A stretch of 64,000 bases of DNA from Arsenophonus endosymbiont of Aleurodicus dispersus (GCF_900343015.1 NZ_LR025108.1:186001-250000); one strand, 5' to 3'; counted from the first letter of the stretch, positions 21,871 to 34,296 are shown. Notes: generated by a model from the letters alone, not told the origin. Made by a program: numbers and translations.

Positions 21871-22893
21871 ATGTTCAATATTGTAACTAAAAAAAAATTT
21901 ACCAGAGAAGTCTGGCTACAACAACTTACCAAAATTATAACTGATCCTGACGCATTGCTAAGATTACTGTCACTACAAAATAATCCTGAATTGCGTGCTG
22001 GAAGTGCCGCTAGGGCTTTATTTCCGCTGCGCGTACCCCACAAATTTATTGCTAAAATGCGTATCGGTGATGCACATGATCCACTTTTAAGGCAAGTAAT
22101 ACCCGTAAAAACTGAATTTAATATTACACCAACATTTTCTACTGACCCACTAAATGAGAAAAATATTCCAATTCCTGGCCTATTACATAAATATCCGGAT
22201 CGCGTCCTACTATTAGTGAAAGGAAGTTGTGCTGTTAATTGCCGCTACTGCTTCCGCAGGCACTTTCCCTACGAAAAAAACAAAGGAAACAAAAAAAACT
22301 GGCAGAATGCCTTAAATTATATTCAACGGCATACTGAGCTTAATGAAGTTATCTTTTCAGGTGGGGATCCTTTAATGGCAAAAGATCATGAGTTAGATTG
22401 GCTGATGTTAAAATTAGAAGCTATACCTCATATAAAACGACTTAGGATACATAGCAGATTACCAGTAGTTATTCCTGCTCGTATTACCACAACACTTTGC
22501 CAACGCTTAAATGTTTCTCGACTACAGGTTATTATGGTGACTCATATTAACCATGCCAATGAAATTGACAGCGAGTTTAGTAGCGCAATGAAACAATTAA
22601 AACAGGTAAATGTTACCTTATTAAACCAAAGTGTGCTTTTGCGTGGTGTTAATAATAATGCTGACTGTCTAGCTCAATTAAGTAATAAACTGTTTGAAAA
22701 TGGAATACTACCTTATTATTTACATTTATTAGATAAAGTTCAAGGAGCGGCCCATTTTATAGTAACGGATGAAGAGGCTAGGATTATAATGAAAGAACTA
22801 CTTACTCGTATCTCAGGATATCTGGTACCGAGATTAACTAGAGAAATAGGTGGAAAACTAAGTAAAATACAAATTGATTTAAAATTACAATAA
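21871..22893 (+). CDS. epmB: EF-P beta-lysylation protein (lysine 2,3-aminomutase-like)
   Basis: EpmB (YjeK) is a radical SAM, PLP-dependent enzyme converting alpha-lysine to (R)-beta-lysine for attachment to EF-P. The cluster motif CAVNCRYCFR is followed by the SAM-binding GGDPL element (VIFSGGDPLM) and a PLP-lysine region near the C-terminus (YYLHLLDKVQGAAHF). Its 340 residues match the E. coli length of 342. Divergent placement next to efp supports its role. Retention of both genes implies that the modified form of EF-P is still needed. Confidence 0.95.
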   Translation: MFNIVTKKKFTREVWLQQLTKIITDPDALLRLLSLQNNPELRAGSAARALFPLRVPHKFIAKMRIGDAHDPLLRQVIPVKTEFNITPTFSTDPLNEKNIPIPGLLHKYPDRVLLLVKGSCAVNCRYCFRRHFPYEKNKGNKKNWQNALNYIQRHTELNEVIFSGGDPLMAKDHELDWLMLKLEAIPHIKRLRIHSRLPVVIPARITTTLCQRLNVSRLQVIMVTHINHANEIDSEFSSAMKQLKQVNVTLLNQSVLLRGVNNNADCLAQLSNKLFENGILPYYLHLLDKVQGAAHFIVTDEEARIIMKELLTRISGYLVPRLTREIGGKLSKIQIDLKLQ

Positions 22894-23244
22894 CTATTTA
22901 ACCAAATAGTAAGCTGAACTACACAATCAACTATATTCATTAATTACGCCACTTAGATAATTACTTTTGGTTAGTAATTTATTAGTTGTTAAACAGGTTA
23001 TGAATAAGTTTTGATTTTTATCAAAAATAAATAAAATAATATTTAGTAAAATAATTTTACCATTAATATCCTATAACTAGCACATTAAAAATATTTAACC
23101 TTATTTAAGTAAAAATAATCGGTTAAATCATATTTAAAATAGCAAACAGATAAAATATAACAATAAAAAACCCCGAGTTTAAAATTAAACTCAGGGTCCT
23201 TCTTATGATTATGATAAAGATAATAATATTAAGATTATAATATC
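22894..23244. other. Convergent intergenic region epmB/groL
   Basis: About 350 bases, corresponding to the yjeI-yjeJ position in E. coli. Neither gene is recognisable. It contains the groL terminator at 23165-23196. Confidence 0.5.
23165..23196 (-). terminator. Rho-independent terminator of groSL
   Basis: On the minus strand CCCTGAGTTT pairs with AAACTCGGGG (one U-G pair) and is followed directly by TTTTTT. The element is GC-rich compared with its surroundings and sits about 50 bases after the groL stop codon. A classic terminator. Confidence 0.9.
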
Positions 23245-24903
<1,659 letters not shown>

Positions 24904-24958
24904 TTAAATTCTTTCATTCAGAAGATCTAAGTGAGAAATTATTTTTCAACATGAGAAA

Positions 24959-25252
24959 TTATTTTTCAACAATTGCCAGAATATCGCTTTCTGACATAAT
25001 TAAGACCTCTTCGTTATCAATCTTTTCTGTCTTCACGCTATAGCCATCGTTAAAAATTACAGTATCGCCAACTTTAACATCTAATGGTTTATTTTCACCA
25101 TTTTCTAACATGCGGCCGTTACCAACAGCTAGCACTTTTCCTCGAGTTGATTTACCAGCTGCAGTTCCCGTAAGAACAATACCACCGGCTGATTTAGCAT
25201 CAACTTCATCGCGCTTGATAATAACCCGATCATGTAATGGACGAATTTTCAT
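24959..25252 (-). CDS. groS: Co-chaperonin GroES (10 kDa)
   Basis: GroES caps the GroEL ring during folding. It has 97 residues as in E. coli, the N-terminus [14 protein letters not shown] and the mobile loop ([18 protein letters not shown]) that contacts GroEL. A good Shine-Dalgarno sequence (AGGAGA) precedes the ATG. It is the first gene of groSL and lies behind a sigma-32 type promoter at 25341-25366. Confidence 0.99.
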   Translation of the reverse strand: MKIRPLHDRVIIKRDEVDAKSAGGIVLTGTAAGKSTRGKVLAVGNGRMLENGENKPLDVKVGDTVIFNDGYSVKTEKIDNEEVLIMSESDILAIVEK

Positions 25253-25340
25253 TAATAGATCTCCTATAAATAAAATCTATATAAGGTAAATAAGGATGAT
25301 ACTAGTACGTACTCATTAAACTAGTATCTTATGTAAGTAC

Positions 25341-25366
25341 ATGGGGCCAATTAAAATTAGTTCAAG
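25341..25366 (-). promoter_or_regulatory. Heat-shock (sigma-32) promoter of groSL
   Basis: On the minus strand CCCCTTGAAC is followed after 14 bases by CCCCATGTA. This is close to the sigma-32 consensus (CTTGAA, 13-15 bases, CCCCAT) and to the E. coli groE promoter. It lies about 90 bases upstream of the groS start codon. The GC-rich -10 element stands out in AT-rich surroundings, so it is being kept by selection. Confidence 0.88.
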
Positions 25367-25425
25367 GGGTGAGTATAAAAATTTTTTATTTTTTCTTTAT
25401 AAGTTAAAAAACAGAATAATCAAGA

Positions 25426-25929
25426 TTATTTATCTTTATGATCATCTTTTTTAAAAATTTTATCTCCATATTTCATACCGTTTGATAGATAATCATATTT
25501 TTTATCAAATTCGCCTTCATAGGTATGCCCTTTTGAAAAGCTATTAAAATTATCGTTAGCTGCCCAGGTAGAATAAAAATAAATATGCGGCATAAGCTTC
25601 ATGAATATCAATTTTTGGATAGAAGAAAATAGTAGTAACGAACCTAAAAAATCAGTAAAAAATCCAGGTAATATTAATAGAATACTAGCAATCACTAAGG
25701 CCATATTTTTAATTATTTCTTCTGCTGGATTTACCCCATCAGCTAATTTTTTACGTATTAAAAATAAGTTCTTAACCCCTTGACTTTTTACTAACGAAAT
25801 TCCCAAAAATGAAGTTAAAACAACTAATATTAAAGTGGTTAATACACCTATGCTCTCAGCAACTCTAACAAAAATAACAGTTTCCAGATAAATTAACAGG
25901 CATAAAAGTATGAATGGGAACCAACGCAT
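25426..25929 (-). CDS. fxsA: FxsA family inner-membrane protein
   Basis: FxsA is an inner-membrane protein known in E. coli for suppressing F-mediated exclusion of phage T7 when overproduced; its normal role is not settled. The sequence opens with a hydrophobic helix (FILLCLLIYLETVIFV), then a second (LTTLILVVLTSFLGISLV), then the family's MALVIASILLILPGFFTDFLG region, and ends in a charged cytoplasmic tail. At 167 residues it is slightly longer than E. coli (158). It is upstream of groSL on the same strand, its E. coli position. Why it persists here is unclear. Confidence 0.9.
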   Translation of the reverse strand: MRWFPFILLCLLIYLETVIFVRVAESIGVLTTLILVVLTSFLGISLVKSQGVKNLFLIRKKLADGVNPAEEIIKNMALVIASILLILPGFFTDFLGSLLLFSSIQKLIFMKLMPHIYFYSTWAANDNFNSFSKGHTYEGEFDKKYDYLSNGMKYGDKIFKKDDHKDK

Positions 25930-26485
25930 ACAATTCTCCTAATATTAATCTTAATTAAGATCTAGTATATATTTTCATGATAAAAAATATTTTTTATGAA
26001 TTATCATCAATATGATTACATACATAATATGTAATTAGTTCAAGTGTATAGCATGCCATACTTATTATAAGTACTACTACTTAAGAAAAAATATCATAGT
26101 TATGAAAAAAATCTTAGTTATTAATTTTAAATATAATGAATATATATGGTGAAACCTAATTATAGATAGAAGTATTCATCATGTACCTAAATTTATTTAT
26201 AGAATTGTCATGCTTAAGAATAAGCAGTAATGGTAAATAAAGAATTAAAAACCATTCTATGCTAATAAATAGATCTGATTATTAATGCCTTTGACTAAAT
26301 TTTAAATAAATGTAAGGACATGGATAAATTTACAGTATATATTATTTCAAATAGGAGCTAATTCATATTTAAACATTAATATCAACATTTTGTAGTTCAA
26401 AATAACAGCAAATAAGTATGATTCCGTATTTTTTATAGAAAATATATTGACTAGTTATGTAAAATAAGGTCTAATTTACCTTGTT
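25930..26485. other. Intergenic region upstream of fxsA and tRNA-Phe
   Basis: About 550 bases without any recognised gene or relic. The promoters for fxsA (minus) and tRNA-Phe (plus) should lie here, but I could not assign them. Confidence 0.4.
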
Positions 26486-26558
<73 letters not shown>

Positions 26559-26561
26559 CCT

Positions 26562-27493
26562 TTGATACCTTCAAAAATAGTAACAAGCTTTATCGTAGGT
26601 TGAAGTTATCTTGTCAACATAAAAAGAATTTTTAATTATACGGCATAATACGATACTATTAATGAAACCTTAATTATAGCAATTATAAAAATTAAATTTA
26701 ATTTTTAGGTTAATGTAGTAAGTCAGTCCTACACTATAGGACTGACTGCTGATCATGATAGTTATTTATTGGTTACAAGCTAAAAAATAGCTACCTACCA
26801 ACCACTAACTTAAAGATCCTGTAAATAATATTTATTTGGTTTTATATTCATAATATAAAAATACTAGATTATATATCTATAGTTGCTTATATTAATGATG
26901 TTGGAGTATTACGACTAATTTTAAATAAAAATTATCATATTGTAATCAATAAAATTAATAGCAAAATAAAATAGTTTAATCAACATATTCAAACAAAATA
27001 TCTTAATACTAATAACCAACGCTATCTATAGAAAATAAAAAATACTTATCATTCATTCAATTGATTAATTATTGATTTATAATCAGAAAATTGATTGCCA
27101 TTATTATCATAATACATTTTTTACTAAAAATCACATTGCTTCAACTTGAATAAAAGTTTAGTGACAAACTAATCTGGCATTTTATTACTATTTTACTGTA
27201 TCTTTAAAAATAAATTTAAACTAAATTAATTAAAATTAAACTAGCTAATAATTATTTTGTCACTGGGTGTTTAGTTTTTTATTTTTATTATCCAATAAAA
27301 ATCTATTAATTAGATCTACATGATGGTAATATCATCTGCTAAGTTAATGCAAGTACTTGTTCCTTTCGTGCTAATTTAGCACGTAAATTACTTACCAGAT
27401 TAAGTAAAAATAGCTTTAACTAACTTTTAATAAAAATATATTTATATATATGTGATCTGCATATTGATAACCACTTTAAATCAAGGATATTAA
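26562..27493. other. Long leader/intergenic region before thrS
   Basis: About 930 bases with no recognised relic. The last 130 bases contain two adjacent hairpins (listed separately) in the place of the thrS translational operator of E. coli. The rest is featureless to me. Confidence 0.45.
27367..27407 (+). promoter_or_regulatory. Tandem hairpins in the thrS leader
   Basis: CGTGCTAA and TTAGCACG form a perfect inverted repeat at 27367-27383; drawn as a 5-base stem (CGTGC/GCACG) it has a 7-base loop. Four bases later TTACTTA and TAAGTAA pair around CCAGAT (27388-27407). E. coli ThrRS represses its own translation by binding leader hairpins that mimic the tRNA-Thr anticodon arm. The position, about 90-125 bases before the start codon, fits, but I see no CGU anticodon triplet in the loop, so the assignment is tentative. 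Confidence 0.35.
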
Positions 27494-29416
27494 ATGCCAG
27501 TTATTACTTTTCCTAATGGCAGTAAATGTGAATATGAGCATGCTGTTTCAGTAATGGATATTGCGAATGATATTGGCTCAGACCTTGCTAAAGGCTGTAT
27601 AGCCGGTCGTGTTAATGGTAAGCTTATTGATGCGAATGATGTAATCAAGAATGATGCTCAATTATATATTATTACTAGTAAAGACTTCGAGGGTTTAGGG
27701 ATTATTCGTAACTCATGCGCATATTTACTGGGCCATGCTATTAAACAATTATGGCCAAAGACTAAAATGGCAATTTGCCCGATCATTGAAAATGGTTTTT
27801 ATTGTGACGTTGATTTAGATCCTGCTATAAACCAGGAAGATCTAGAAAAAATTGAGCAACGCATGCACGAACTTGCTGAAAAAAACTATGATGTTATCAA
27901 AAAGCGAGTTAGTTGGGAGGAAGCAAGGAATACGTTTGTTGCTAGAGGTGATGATTATAAAGTTAAATTTTTGGATGAAAATATTAATAAAAATGATCAT
28001 CCTACACTTTATTCTCATAAAGAATATATTGACATCTGTAGTGGTCCGCATGTACCTAATATGCGCTTTTGTCATTACTTCAAATTACAAAAAGTGGCTG
28101 GCGCATATTGGCGTGATAATAGTAAAAATAAGATGATACAAAGGATATATGGAACAGCTTGGACTAATAAAAAACAATTAGCTACTTATTTGTTAAGTTT
28201 AGAAGAAGTAGCTAAGCGAGATCATCGCAAGATAGGTAAAGAACTTGATCTTTATCATATGCAGGAAGAAGCACCCGGGATGACCTTTTGGCATAATGAT
28301 GGTTGGGTAATATTTCGTGAATTAGAAACCTTTATCCGTACTAAATTTAATGAATATCAATACCAAGAAGTAAAAAGTCCATTAATGATGGACCTTATTC
28401 TTTGGGAAAAAACAGGGCACTTGGAAAACTATAAAGAAAATATGTTTACCACATCATCGGAAAACAGAGAATATTGTATAAAACCGATGAATTGCCCGGG
28501 GCATGTACAAATATTTAATCAAGGCTTAAAATCTTATCGTGATTTACCCTTACGTATGGCAGAGTTTGGCAGTTGTCACCGTAATGAACCATCTGGTGCT
28601 TTACATGGTTTGATGCGCGTGCGTTGTTTTACCCAAGATGATGGGCATATTTTTTGTACTGAAGATCAAATTCTAACTGAAGTAAGAAGTTGCATTAAAA
28701 TGATTTATGATGTGTATGCAACCTTTGGCTTTAAAAAAATTGTAGTTAAATTGTCAACCAGACCAGAAAAAAGAATAGGCACTGATGCTCAATGGGATCG
28801 CGCAGAAGCAGATCTTGCTAAGGCACTAAAGGATATTGTATTTGATTATCAATCCGGGGAAGGTGCATTTTATGGGCCTAAAATTGAATTTACCCTGTAT
28901 GATTGTTTGGATCGAGCTTGGCAATGTGGTACTGTACAGCTAGATTTCGCATTACCTGGTCGTTTAGGTGCTCACTATATAGATCAAAATAATAAACGTC
29001 AAGTACCAGTAATGATCCACCGTGCTGTTTTAGGTTCACTTGAACGTTTTATTGGTATTTTAACAGAACAGTATGCTGGATTCTTCCCAACCTGGTTAGC
29101 ACCATTACAAATGGTAATAATAAATATTACGAATGCACAAGTTGATTTTGTACAAAAAGTAGTAGAAAAATTGAGTAATTTGGGTATTAGGGCAAAAGCC
29201 GACGTTAGAAACGAAAAAATAGGCTTTAAAATTCGTGAGCATATTTTGCGTTGTGTTCCTTATATGTTAATTTGTGGTGATAAAGAAGTTGCATCGAATA
29301 AGTTATCTGTTAGAACTCGTAATGGTAAAGATTTAGGAAAATTTGACGTCACAGAATTTGCAGAAAGAGTGCTTTATGAAATTCGCACTCGTCGTATTTA
29401 TCAACTGGAGGAATAA
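27494..29416 (+). CDS. thrS: Threonyl-tRNA synthetase
   Basis: ThrRS charges tRNA-Thr. At 640 residues it nearly equals the E. coli protein (642). It has the N-terminal TGS domain (1-60), the editing domain, which includes the conserved SGPHVP, then the class II core and the anticodon-binding domain (last about 100 residues). The three zinc ligands of the active site are present, in [17 protein letters not shown] and [10 protein letters not shown]. It is the first gene of the conserved thrS-infC-rpmI-rplT-pheS-pheT-ihfA cluster. It ends 3 bases before the AUU start of infC, so the infC ribosome-binding site lies within it. Confidence 0.98.
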   Translation: MPVITFPNGSKCEYEHAVSVMDIANDIGSDLAKGCIAGRVNGKLIDANDVIKNDAQLYIITSKDFEGLGIIRNSCAYLLGHAIKQLWPKTKMAICPIIENGFYCDVDLDPAINQEDLEKIEQRMHELAEKNYDVIKKRVSWEEARNTFVARGDDYKVKFLDENINKNDHPTLYSHKEYIDICSGPHVPNMRFCHYFKLQKVAGAYWRDNSKNKMIQRIYGTAWTNKKQLATYLLSLEEVAKRDHRKIGKELDLYHMQEEAPGMTFWHNDGWVIFRELETFIRTKFNEYQYQEVKSPLMMDLILWEKTGHLENYKENMFTTSSENREYCIKPMNCPGHVQIFNQGLKSYRDLPLRMAEFGSCHRNEPSGALHGLMRVRCFTQDDGHIFCTEDQILTEVRSCIKMIYDVYATFGFKKIVVKLSTRPEKRIGTDAQWDRAEADLAKALKDIVFDYQSGEGAFYGPKIEFTLYDCLDRAWQCGTVQLDFALPGRLGAHYIDQNNKRQVPVMIHRAVLGSLERFIGILTEQYAGFFPTWLAPLQMVIINITNAQVDFVQKVVEKLSNLGIRAKADVRNEKIGFKIREHILRCVPYMLICGDKEVASNKLSVRTRNGKDLGKFDVTEFAERVLYEIRTRRIYQLEE

Positions 29417-29419
29417 AGT

Positions 29420-29956
29420 ATTAAAGGCTGGAAAAGACAAACAGCACGACCGAATCGTATTAATACGGATATTCGTGCTTCCAAAGTTCGTTTAACTGGT
29501 TTAAATGGCGAGCTGATTGGTATCATAAGTCTAAAAGAAGCTCTTGAAAAAGCAGAGGAAGCTGGTGTTGATTTAGTCCAAATTAGTCCAAATGCCGAGC
29601 CACCAGTTTGCCGTATAATGGATTACGGCAAGTTCCTCTATGAGAAAAGTAAATCACTAAAAGAGCAAAAAAAGAAACAAAAAGTTATTCAGGTAAAGGA
29701 AATTAAATTCCGACCTGGTACAGATGAAGGTGATTATCAGGTCAAACTACGAAACTTAATTCGCTTTCTAGATGATGGGGATAAAGCAAAAATCACGTTA
29801 CGGTTTAGAGGTCGTGAAATAGCGCACCAAAAAATAGGTGTTGATATGCTTAATCGTATCAAAAACGATTTGGATGAGATGTCAGTAGTAGAATCTTTTC
29901 CAAGCAAGATCGAAGGCCGTCAGATGACCATGATGCTTGTACCGAAAAAGAAATAG
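29420..29956 (+). CDS. infC: Translation initiation factor IF-3 (AUU start)
   Basis: IF-3 keeps the 30S subunit free and inspects the start codon-initiator tRNA pairing. The gene starts at ATT (29420), not at an internal ATG (29618): from ATT the product reads [15 protein letters not shown], as in other enterobacterial IF-3 proteins, giving 178 residues (E. coli 180). A GGAGG-like site (TGGAGGAAT) lies just upstream, inside the end of thrS. The AUU start is the basis of IF-3 autoregulation in E. coli, since IF-3 itself rejects non-canonical starts. Its retention implies that the feedback loop still works. The C-terminal domain ends in VPKKK. Confidence 0.97.
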   Translation: MKGWKRQTARPNRINTDIRASKVRLTGLNGELIGIISLKEALEKAEEAGVDLVQISPNAEPPVCRIMDYGKFLYEKSKSLKEQKKKQKVIQVKEIKFRPGTDEGDYQVKLRNLIRFLDDGDKAKITLRFRGREIAHQKIGVDMLNRIKNDLDEMSVVESFPSKIEGRQMTMMLVPKKK

Positions 29957-30042
29957 TTAGGCAATCAAGTAATAGGATTTTATTTATATCTAAAACTATC
30001 ACCTAGCTAGTTATAATTAAGAATGCGAAATGGATATTTAAA

Positions 30043-30240
30043 ATGCCAAAAATTAAAACAATACGTGGTGCAGCAAAGCGTTTTAAAAAAACTGCCAGTG
30101 GTGGTATTAAGCATAAGCATGCTAACCTTCGTCATATTATGACTAAAAAGTCAACTAAACGTAAACGTCATTTACGACCAAAAGCTATGGTTTATAAAGG
30201 TGATATAGGTATGGTAGTAGCTTGTTTGCCATACGCATAA
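30043..30240 (+). CDS. rpmI: 50S ribosomal protein L35
   Basis: L35 is a small, very basic large-subunit protein. The 65 residues match E. coli ([20 protein letters not shown], then KHANLRHI, ending MVVACLPYA). It lies between infC and rplT as usual. In E. coli L20 represses this gene by binding the mRNA leader; I did not attempt to verify the pseudoknot here. It has an ATG start and normal length. Confidence 0.97.
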   Translation: MPKIKTIRGAAKRFKKTASGGIKHKHANLRHIMTKKSTKRKRHLRPKAMVYKGDIGMVVACLPYA

Positions 30241-30299
30241 ATTTTATTTTTTAGTTGGTTAAAATTATCAAATCTAATTAGAAGTGATAGGAGGTATAT

Positions 30300-30656
30300 A
30301 TGACACGCGTAAAGCGTGGTGTAATAGCCCGCGCAAGTCACAACAAAATATTAAAGCAAGCAAAAGGTTACTATGGTGCTCGTTCGCGTGTTTATCGTGT
30401 TGCTTTACAAGCAGTAATTAAAGCTAGTCAATATGCTTATCGTGACCGGCGTCAGCGTAAGCGTAAGTTCCGTCAATTGTGGATAGCACGTATTAATGCC
30501 GCTGCTCGTCAGCATGGTTTATCTTATAGTTATTTCATTAATGGTCTGAAGAAAGCCTCAATTAAAATTAACCGTAAAATCTTATCTGATATTGCTTTTT
30601 TTGATAAAATTGCATTTGCAGCATTAGTCGATAAAGCAAAGAGCGCGTTATCTTGA
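30300..30656 (+). CDS. rplT: 50S ribosomal protein L20
   Basis: L20 is an early-binding assembly protein of the large subunit and the translational repressor of the rpmI-rplT operon in E. coli. The 118 residues equal the E. coli length, with the long basic N-terminal extension ([20 protein letters not shown]) and the globular C-terminal domain ([14 protein letters not shown]). A strong Shine-Dalgarno sequence (GATAGGAGG) precedes the ATG. Confidence 0.97.
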   Translation: MTRVKRGVIARASHNKILKQAKGYYGARSRVYRVALQAVIKASQYAYRDRRQRKRKFRQLWIARINAAARQHGLSYSYFINGLKKASIKINRKILSDIAFFDKIAFAALVDKAKSALS

Positions 30657-30736
30657 GTGAAAGCTAAGTGGGCATAGCCGCCATCATTTTTATTGATGAT
30701 GACCAGTTATATTATTTTATGAATCACCGCTTAAAG

Positions 30737-30772
30737 ATGAAAATTGCTTTTTTAGTTTCTTTTTTTATTTAG
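30737..30772 (+). CDS. pheM: Possible pheST leader peptide (pheM-like)
   Basis: A short frame encodes MKIAFLVSFFI (11 residues, three Phe, two adjacent) between rplT and pheS, ahead of a terminator hairpin. E. coli pheM is a 14-residue Phe-rich leader that controls attenuation of pheST. Phe content is lower here than in E. coli (five of 14), and the Shine-Dalgarno sequence is weak, so control may be eroded. The position before the attenuator is right. Another start or frame is possible. Confidence 0.5.
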   Translation: MKIAFLVSFFI

Positions 30773-30816
30773 CACCAAAATTATTGTTGATTTAAGAAAA
30801 GAAACGTAAAATCGAG

Positions 30817-30842
30817 AAAAGCCTCCATTTGGAGGCTTTTTT
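30817..30842 (+). terminator. pheST attenuator (rho-independent terminator)
   Basis: AAAAGCCTCC pairs with GGAGGCTTTT around an ATTT loop and is followed by further T residues. The GC-rich stem sits about 65 bases before pheS and 45 bases after the candidate leader peptide. In E. coli the same place holds the pheST attenuator. It would also limit read-through from rplT. Confidence 0.85.
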
Positions 30843-30906
30843 GTTAGTAATTAATAAAAATTATTATTTTCAATAATGATTTGGCCAACTGGTAGAAGAG
30901 GAAAAG

Positions 30907-31890
30907 ATGCCACAACTAGTTGAATTGGTTGCGCAAATAAAAGCAGCCATAGAAAAAGCTCAGGATGTTGCTGCGTTGGATTCAGTTCGTGTTGAGTTTT
31001 TAGGTAAAAAAAGCTATTTAACACTACAGATGTCAACATTGCGTAATCTACGTGCCGAAGATCGCCATGCCGCAGGAGCAGTGATTAATCAGGTGAAACA
31101 AGAAGTTCTGCATTCATTGAATATACGTAAAAAACAGTTAAAAAATAAGATATTAAATACTAAATTAGCAGCAGCAAAAATAGATATTTCATTACCAGGT
31201 CGTCAAATAGAACATGGTAGTCTTCATCCAGTAACTCGCACCATTGATCATATTGAAGAATACTTTGGTAAACTTGGTTTTTCTATTGTTTATGGACCTG
31301 AAATAGAGGATGATTATCACAATTTTGATGCTTTAAATATCCCTGCTAACCATCCAGCTCGTGCTTCACATGATACTTTTTGGTTTGATACTACGCGTCT
31401 ATTACGCACACAAACTTCTGGTGTGCAAATTCGTACCATGAAAGGTAAACAACCGCCGATTCGCATTATTGCACCTGGTCGTGTGTACCGAAATGATTAT
31501 GATAAAACCCATACGCCAATGTTTCATCAGACAGAAGGCTTAATTGTTGGTAACAACATTAGTTTTACTAATTTAAAAGGTACACTACATGATTTTTTAA
31601 ATCATTTTTTGGGAGAAAAAACCTACATTCGTTTTCGGCCATCATATTTTCCATTCACTGAACCTTCAGCTGAAGTTGATGTCATGGGGGAAAATGGTAA
31701 ATGGTTAGAAGTATTAGGTTGTGGCATGGTACATCCAAATGTATTACAAAATGTTGGCATTAATCCTGATTTATATTCTGGTTTTGCCTTTGGAATGGGA
31801 ATGGAGCGTTTAACGATGTTACGCTATGACGTGACTGATTTACGTGCTTTTTTTGAAAATGATCTTCGTTTTCTTAAACAATTTAGATAA
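30907..31890 (+). CDS. pheS: Phenylalanyl-tRNA synthetase alpha subunit
   Basis: PheS carries the class II catalytic core of the alpha2 beta2 phenylalanyl-tRNA synthetase. The 327 residues equal E. coli. An N-terminal coiled coil (about 1-90) binds tRNA, followed by the catalytic domain with [18 protein letters not shown] (motif 2), [17 protein letters not shown], and [16 protein letters not shown] (motif 3). It lies 14 bases upstream of pheT in the same operon. The frame is intact. Confidence 0.98.
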   Translation: MPQLVELVAQIKAAIEKAQDVAALDSVRVEFLGKKSYLTLQMSTLRNLRAEDRHAAGAVINQVKQEVLHSLNIRKKQLKNKILNTKLAAAKIDISLPGRQIEHGSLHPVTRTIDHIEEYFGKLGFSIVYGPEIEDDYHNFDALNIPANHPARASHDTFWFDTTRLLRTQTSGVQIRTMKGKQPPIRIIAPGRVYRNDYDKTHTPMFHQTEGLIVGNNISFTNLKGTLHDFLNHFLGEKTYIRFRPSYFPFTEPSAEVDVMGENGKWLEVLGCGMVHPNVLQNVGINPDLYSGFAFGMGMERLTMLRYDVTDLRAFFENDLRFLKQFR

Positions 31891-31904
31891 GGCATAATTA
31901 TAAA

Positions 31905-34292
31905 ATGAAATTAAGTGAATTTTGGTTACGTGAATGGGTAAATCCCGCTATAAGCAGTGAAGCCTTATCAGAGCAGATGACAATAGCTGGTTTGGAGATT
32001 GATGATGTTAAACCTGTAGCCGGTCAATTTCAAGGTGTGGTAGTCGGTGAGATCGTTGAATGTATTCAACATCCTAATGCAGATAAATTACGGTTAACAA
32101 AAGTCAATGTTGGTACTGAACATTTACTCAATATTATCTGTGGAGCACCAAATTGTCGTCAAGGATTAAAAGTCGCTGTGGCAATAATTGGCGCGGTTTT
32201 ACCTGAAAATTTTAAAATAAAAGCAACAAAAATCCATGGTAAACTTTCTGAAGGTATGTTTTGTTCTTATTATGAACTTGATATTTCAGATGACCATAAT
32301 AGCATTATTGAGCTACCACATGACGCGCCTATTGGTATCGATATTCGTAACTATTTGCAACTGGATGACAATATTTTAGAAATAAATTCGCCACCGAATC
32401 GTGCTGATTGCTTAAGCATATTAGGTATCGCTCGCGATATTGCAGCTATCAATAACTTGGAGTTAAATACGGTAAAGATTAAACCAATTAAAAGCACTGA
32501 TGCTACTATTTTTCCTATTATAGTGGAAGCACCTATGGCATGTCCACGCTTTTTAGGACGGGTAATAAAAAACATTAATATTACCGCACAAACACCCTAC
32601 TGGATGAGAGAAAAATTACGGAGAGGAGGGATCTGTGCTATTAATTCTATAGTTGATATTACTAATTTTGTATTAGTAGAGTTAGGTCAGCCATTAAATA
32701 CTTATGATCTGGATCAATTAAATGGTGCTATAATTATTCGAATGGCTAAACATAATGAAACATTAGTTTTACCTGATGACAGCAAGGTAACTTTGAAACA
32801 AGATACTTTAGTCATAGCAGATCAAAAAAATATCTTAGGAATTGCTGGAATTTTGAGCGGTAAGCACTCCAGTATCAATGAAAATACCTCTAATATACTG
32901 TTAGATAGTGCTTTTTTCAATCCATTAGCGATTGCTAACCGGGTACGTCATTATGGTATACATACTGAGGCTTCACACCGTTTTATTAGAGGTGTCGATC
33001 CACAGTTACAATATCAAGCTATAGAACGGGCTACCAAATTAATAGTTGAAATTTGTGGTGGCGAAGTGGGAAATATTATTGATGTTAGCAATAAACCAAA
33101 CTTACCAATAGTAGCAAAAATAACCCTAACTAGGAAAAAACTAGATCGTTTGATTGGTCATAGTATTTCAGATATTAAAGTTACTCAAATCCTTCAGCGC
33201 TTAGGTTGCCAAGTGATTGGTGAACAAGATAATTGGAAGATAATTGCGCCATCTTGGCGTTTTGATATGCAAATTGAAGAAGATTTGATTGAAGAAGTAG
33301 CCAGGATTTATGGGTATAATAATATACCCGGTGTATCTTTACATGCTGATTTAATCATGAACACCTGTTGTGAGTCGGTTCTACCATTAAAACGAGTTAA
33401 AACTTTATTAATTGATCGTGATTACAATGAAGCTATTACCTACAGTTTTGTTAATCCTAAAATTCAGCTCCTGATCCATCCAGATTCAGATGCAATAATT
33501 TTACCTGATCCTATTTCAACTGATATGTCAGCAATGCGGCTTTCTTTATTGCCAGGCTTATTAACGACCGTAATTTATAATCAAAATCGTCAACAAAATA
33601 GAATTAGATTATTTGAAATAGGATTCAGATTTATACCTGATTTAACAGCAGAACATGGTATTAGGCAAGAATTGATGTTAGCCGGTGTTATTACGGGAAA
33701 TCGCTATGAAGAGCACTGGTCACAAGAAAAACGCGAGGTGGATTTTTTTGATATTAAAGGTGACGTTGAAACAATCCTGTCATTAACAGGAAAATTAAAC
33801 AATATTATTTATAAGGATCACTATAATCCTACACTTCATCCTGGACAAAGCGCTGGTATTTATCTAAATAATGATTATATTGGATATGTAGGCGTTATTC
33901 ATCCTGAACTAGAAAATAAGCTAGATTTGAATGGTCGAACACTTGTTTTTGAATTGCTATGGGATGCCGTTGCGGAACGCGTTATTCCTAAAGCAAATAT
34001 TATTTCACGTTTCCCCTCTAACCGACGAGATATTGCAGTTTTAGTACCAGAAGAGGTAGCAACAGCGGACGTCTTAGCTGAATGCAAGAAAGTTATTATA
34101 AATAATATAGTTAGCATAAACTTGTTTGATGTTTACTGTGGTAAAGGTATAGCGGAAGGTTATAAGAGCCTTGCTATTAGCTTAATCTTACAGGATACAA
34201 ATCGTACTCTAGAAGAAAAAGAGATTACAGCAACTGTTGATAAATGTGTTGCTGCGTTAAAACTGCGATTCCAAGCCTCCTTGAGGAACTAA
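31905..34292 (+). CDS. pheT: Phenylalanyl-tRNA synthetase beta subunit
   Basis: PheT completes the enzyme, providing the editing domain (B3/B4) and tRNA-binding modules. At 795 residues it equals the E. coli length. Recognisable parts are the N-terminal EMAP-like tRNA-binding domain (about 40-150; [15 protein letters not shown]), the B3/B4 region ([14 protein letters not shown]), the B5 domain, the catalytic-like core ([11 protein letters not shown]), and the C-terminal ferredoxin-fold anticodon-binding domain ([18 protein letters not shown]). It ends 4 bases before ihfA. Confidence 0.98.
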   Translation: MKLSEFWLREWVNPAISSEALSEQMTIAGLEIDDVKPVAGQFQGVVVGEIVECIQHPNADKLRLTKVNVGTEHLLNIICGAPNCRQGLKVAVAIIGAVLPENFKIKATKIHGKLSEGMFCSYYELDISDDHNSIIELPHDAPIGIDIRNYLQLDDNILEINSPPNRADCLSILGIARDIAAINNLELNTVKIKPIKSTDATIFPIIVEAPMACPRFLGRVIKNINITAQTPYWMREKLRRGGICAINSIVDITNFVLVELGQPLNTYDLDQLNGAIIIRMAKHNETLVLPDDSKVTLKQDTLVIADQKNILGIAGILSGKHSSINENTSNILLDSAFFNPLAIANRVRHYGIHTEASHRFIRGVDPQLQYQAIERATKLIVEICGGEVGNIIDVSNKPNLPIVAKITLTRKKLDRLIGHSISDIKVTQILQRLGCQVIGEQDNWKIIAPSWRFDMQIEEDLIEEVARIYGYNNIPGVSLHADLIMNTCCESVLPLKRVKTLLIDRDYNEAITYSFVNPKIQLLIHPDSDAIILPDPISTDMSAMRLSLLPGLLTTVIYNQNRQQNRIRLFEIGFRFIPDLTAEHGIRQELMLAGVITGNRYEEHWSQEKREVDFFDIKGDVETILSLTGKLNNIIYKDHYNPTLHPGQSAGIYLNNDYIGYVGVIHPELENKLDLNGRTLVFELLWDAVAERVIPKANIISRFPSNRRDIAVLVPEEVATADVLAECKKVIINNIVSINLFDVYCGKGIAEGYKSLAISLILQDTNRTLEEKEITATVDKCVAALKLRFQASLRN

Positions 34293-34296
34293 AACT

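Noticed and set aside
29618-29956. IF-3 starting at the internal ATG (112 aa)
   Set aside because: Upstream in-frame sequence from ATT 29420 is clearly the conserved IF-3 N-terminal domain.
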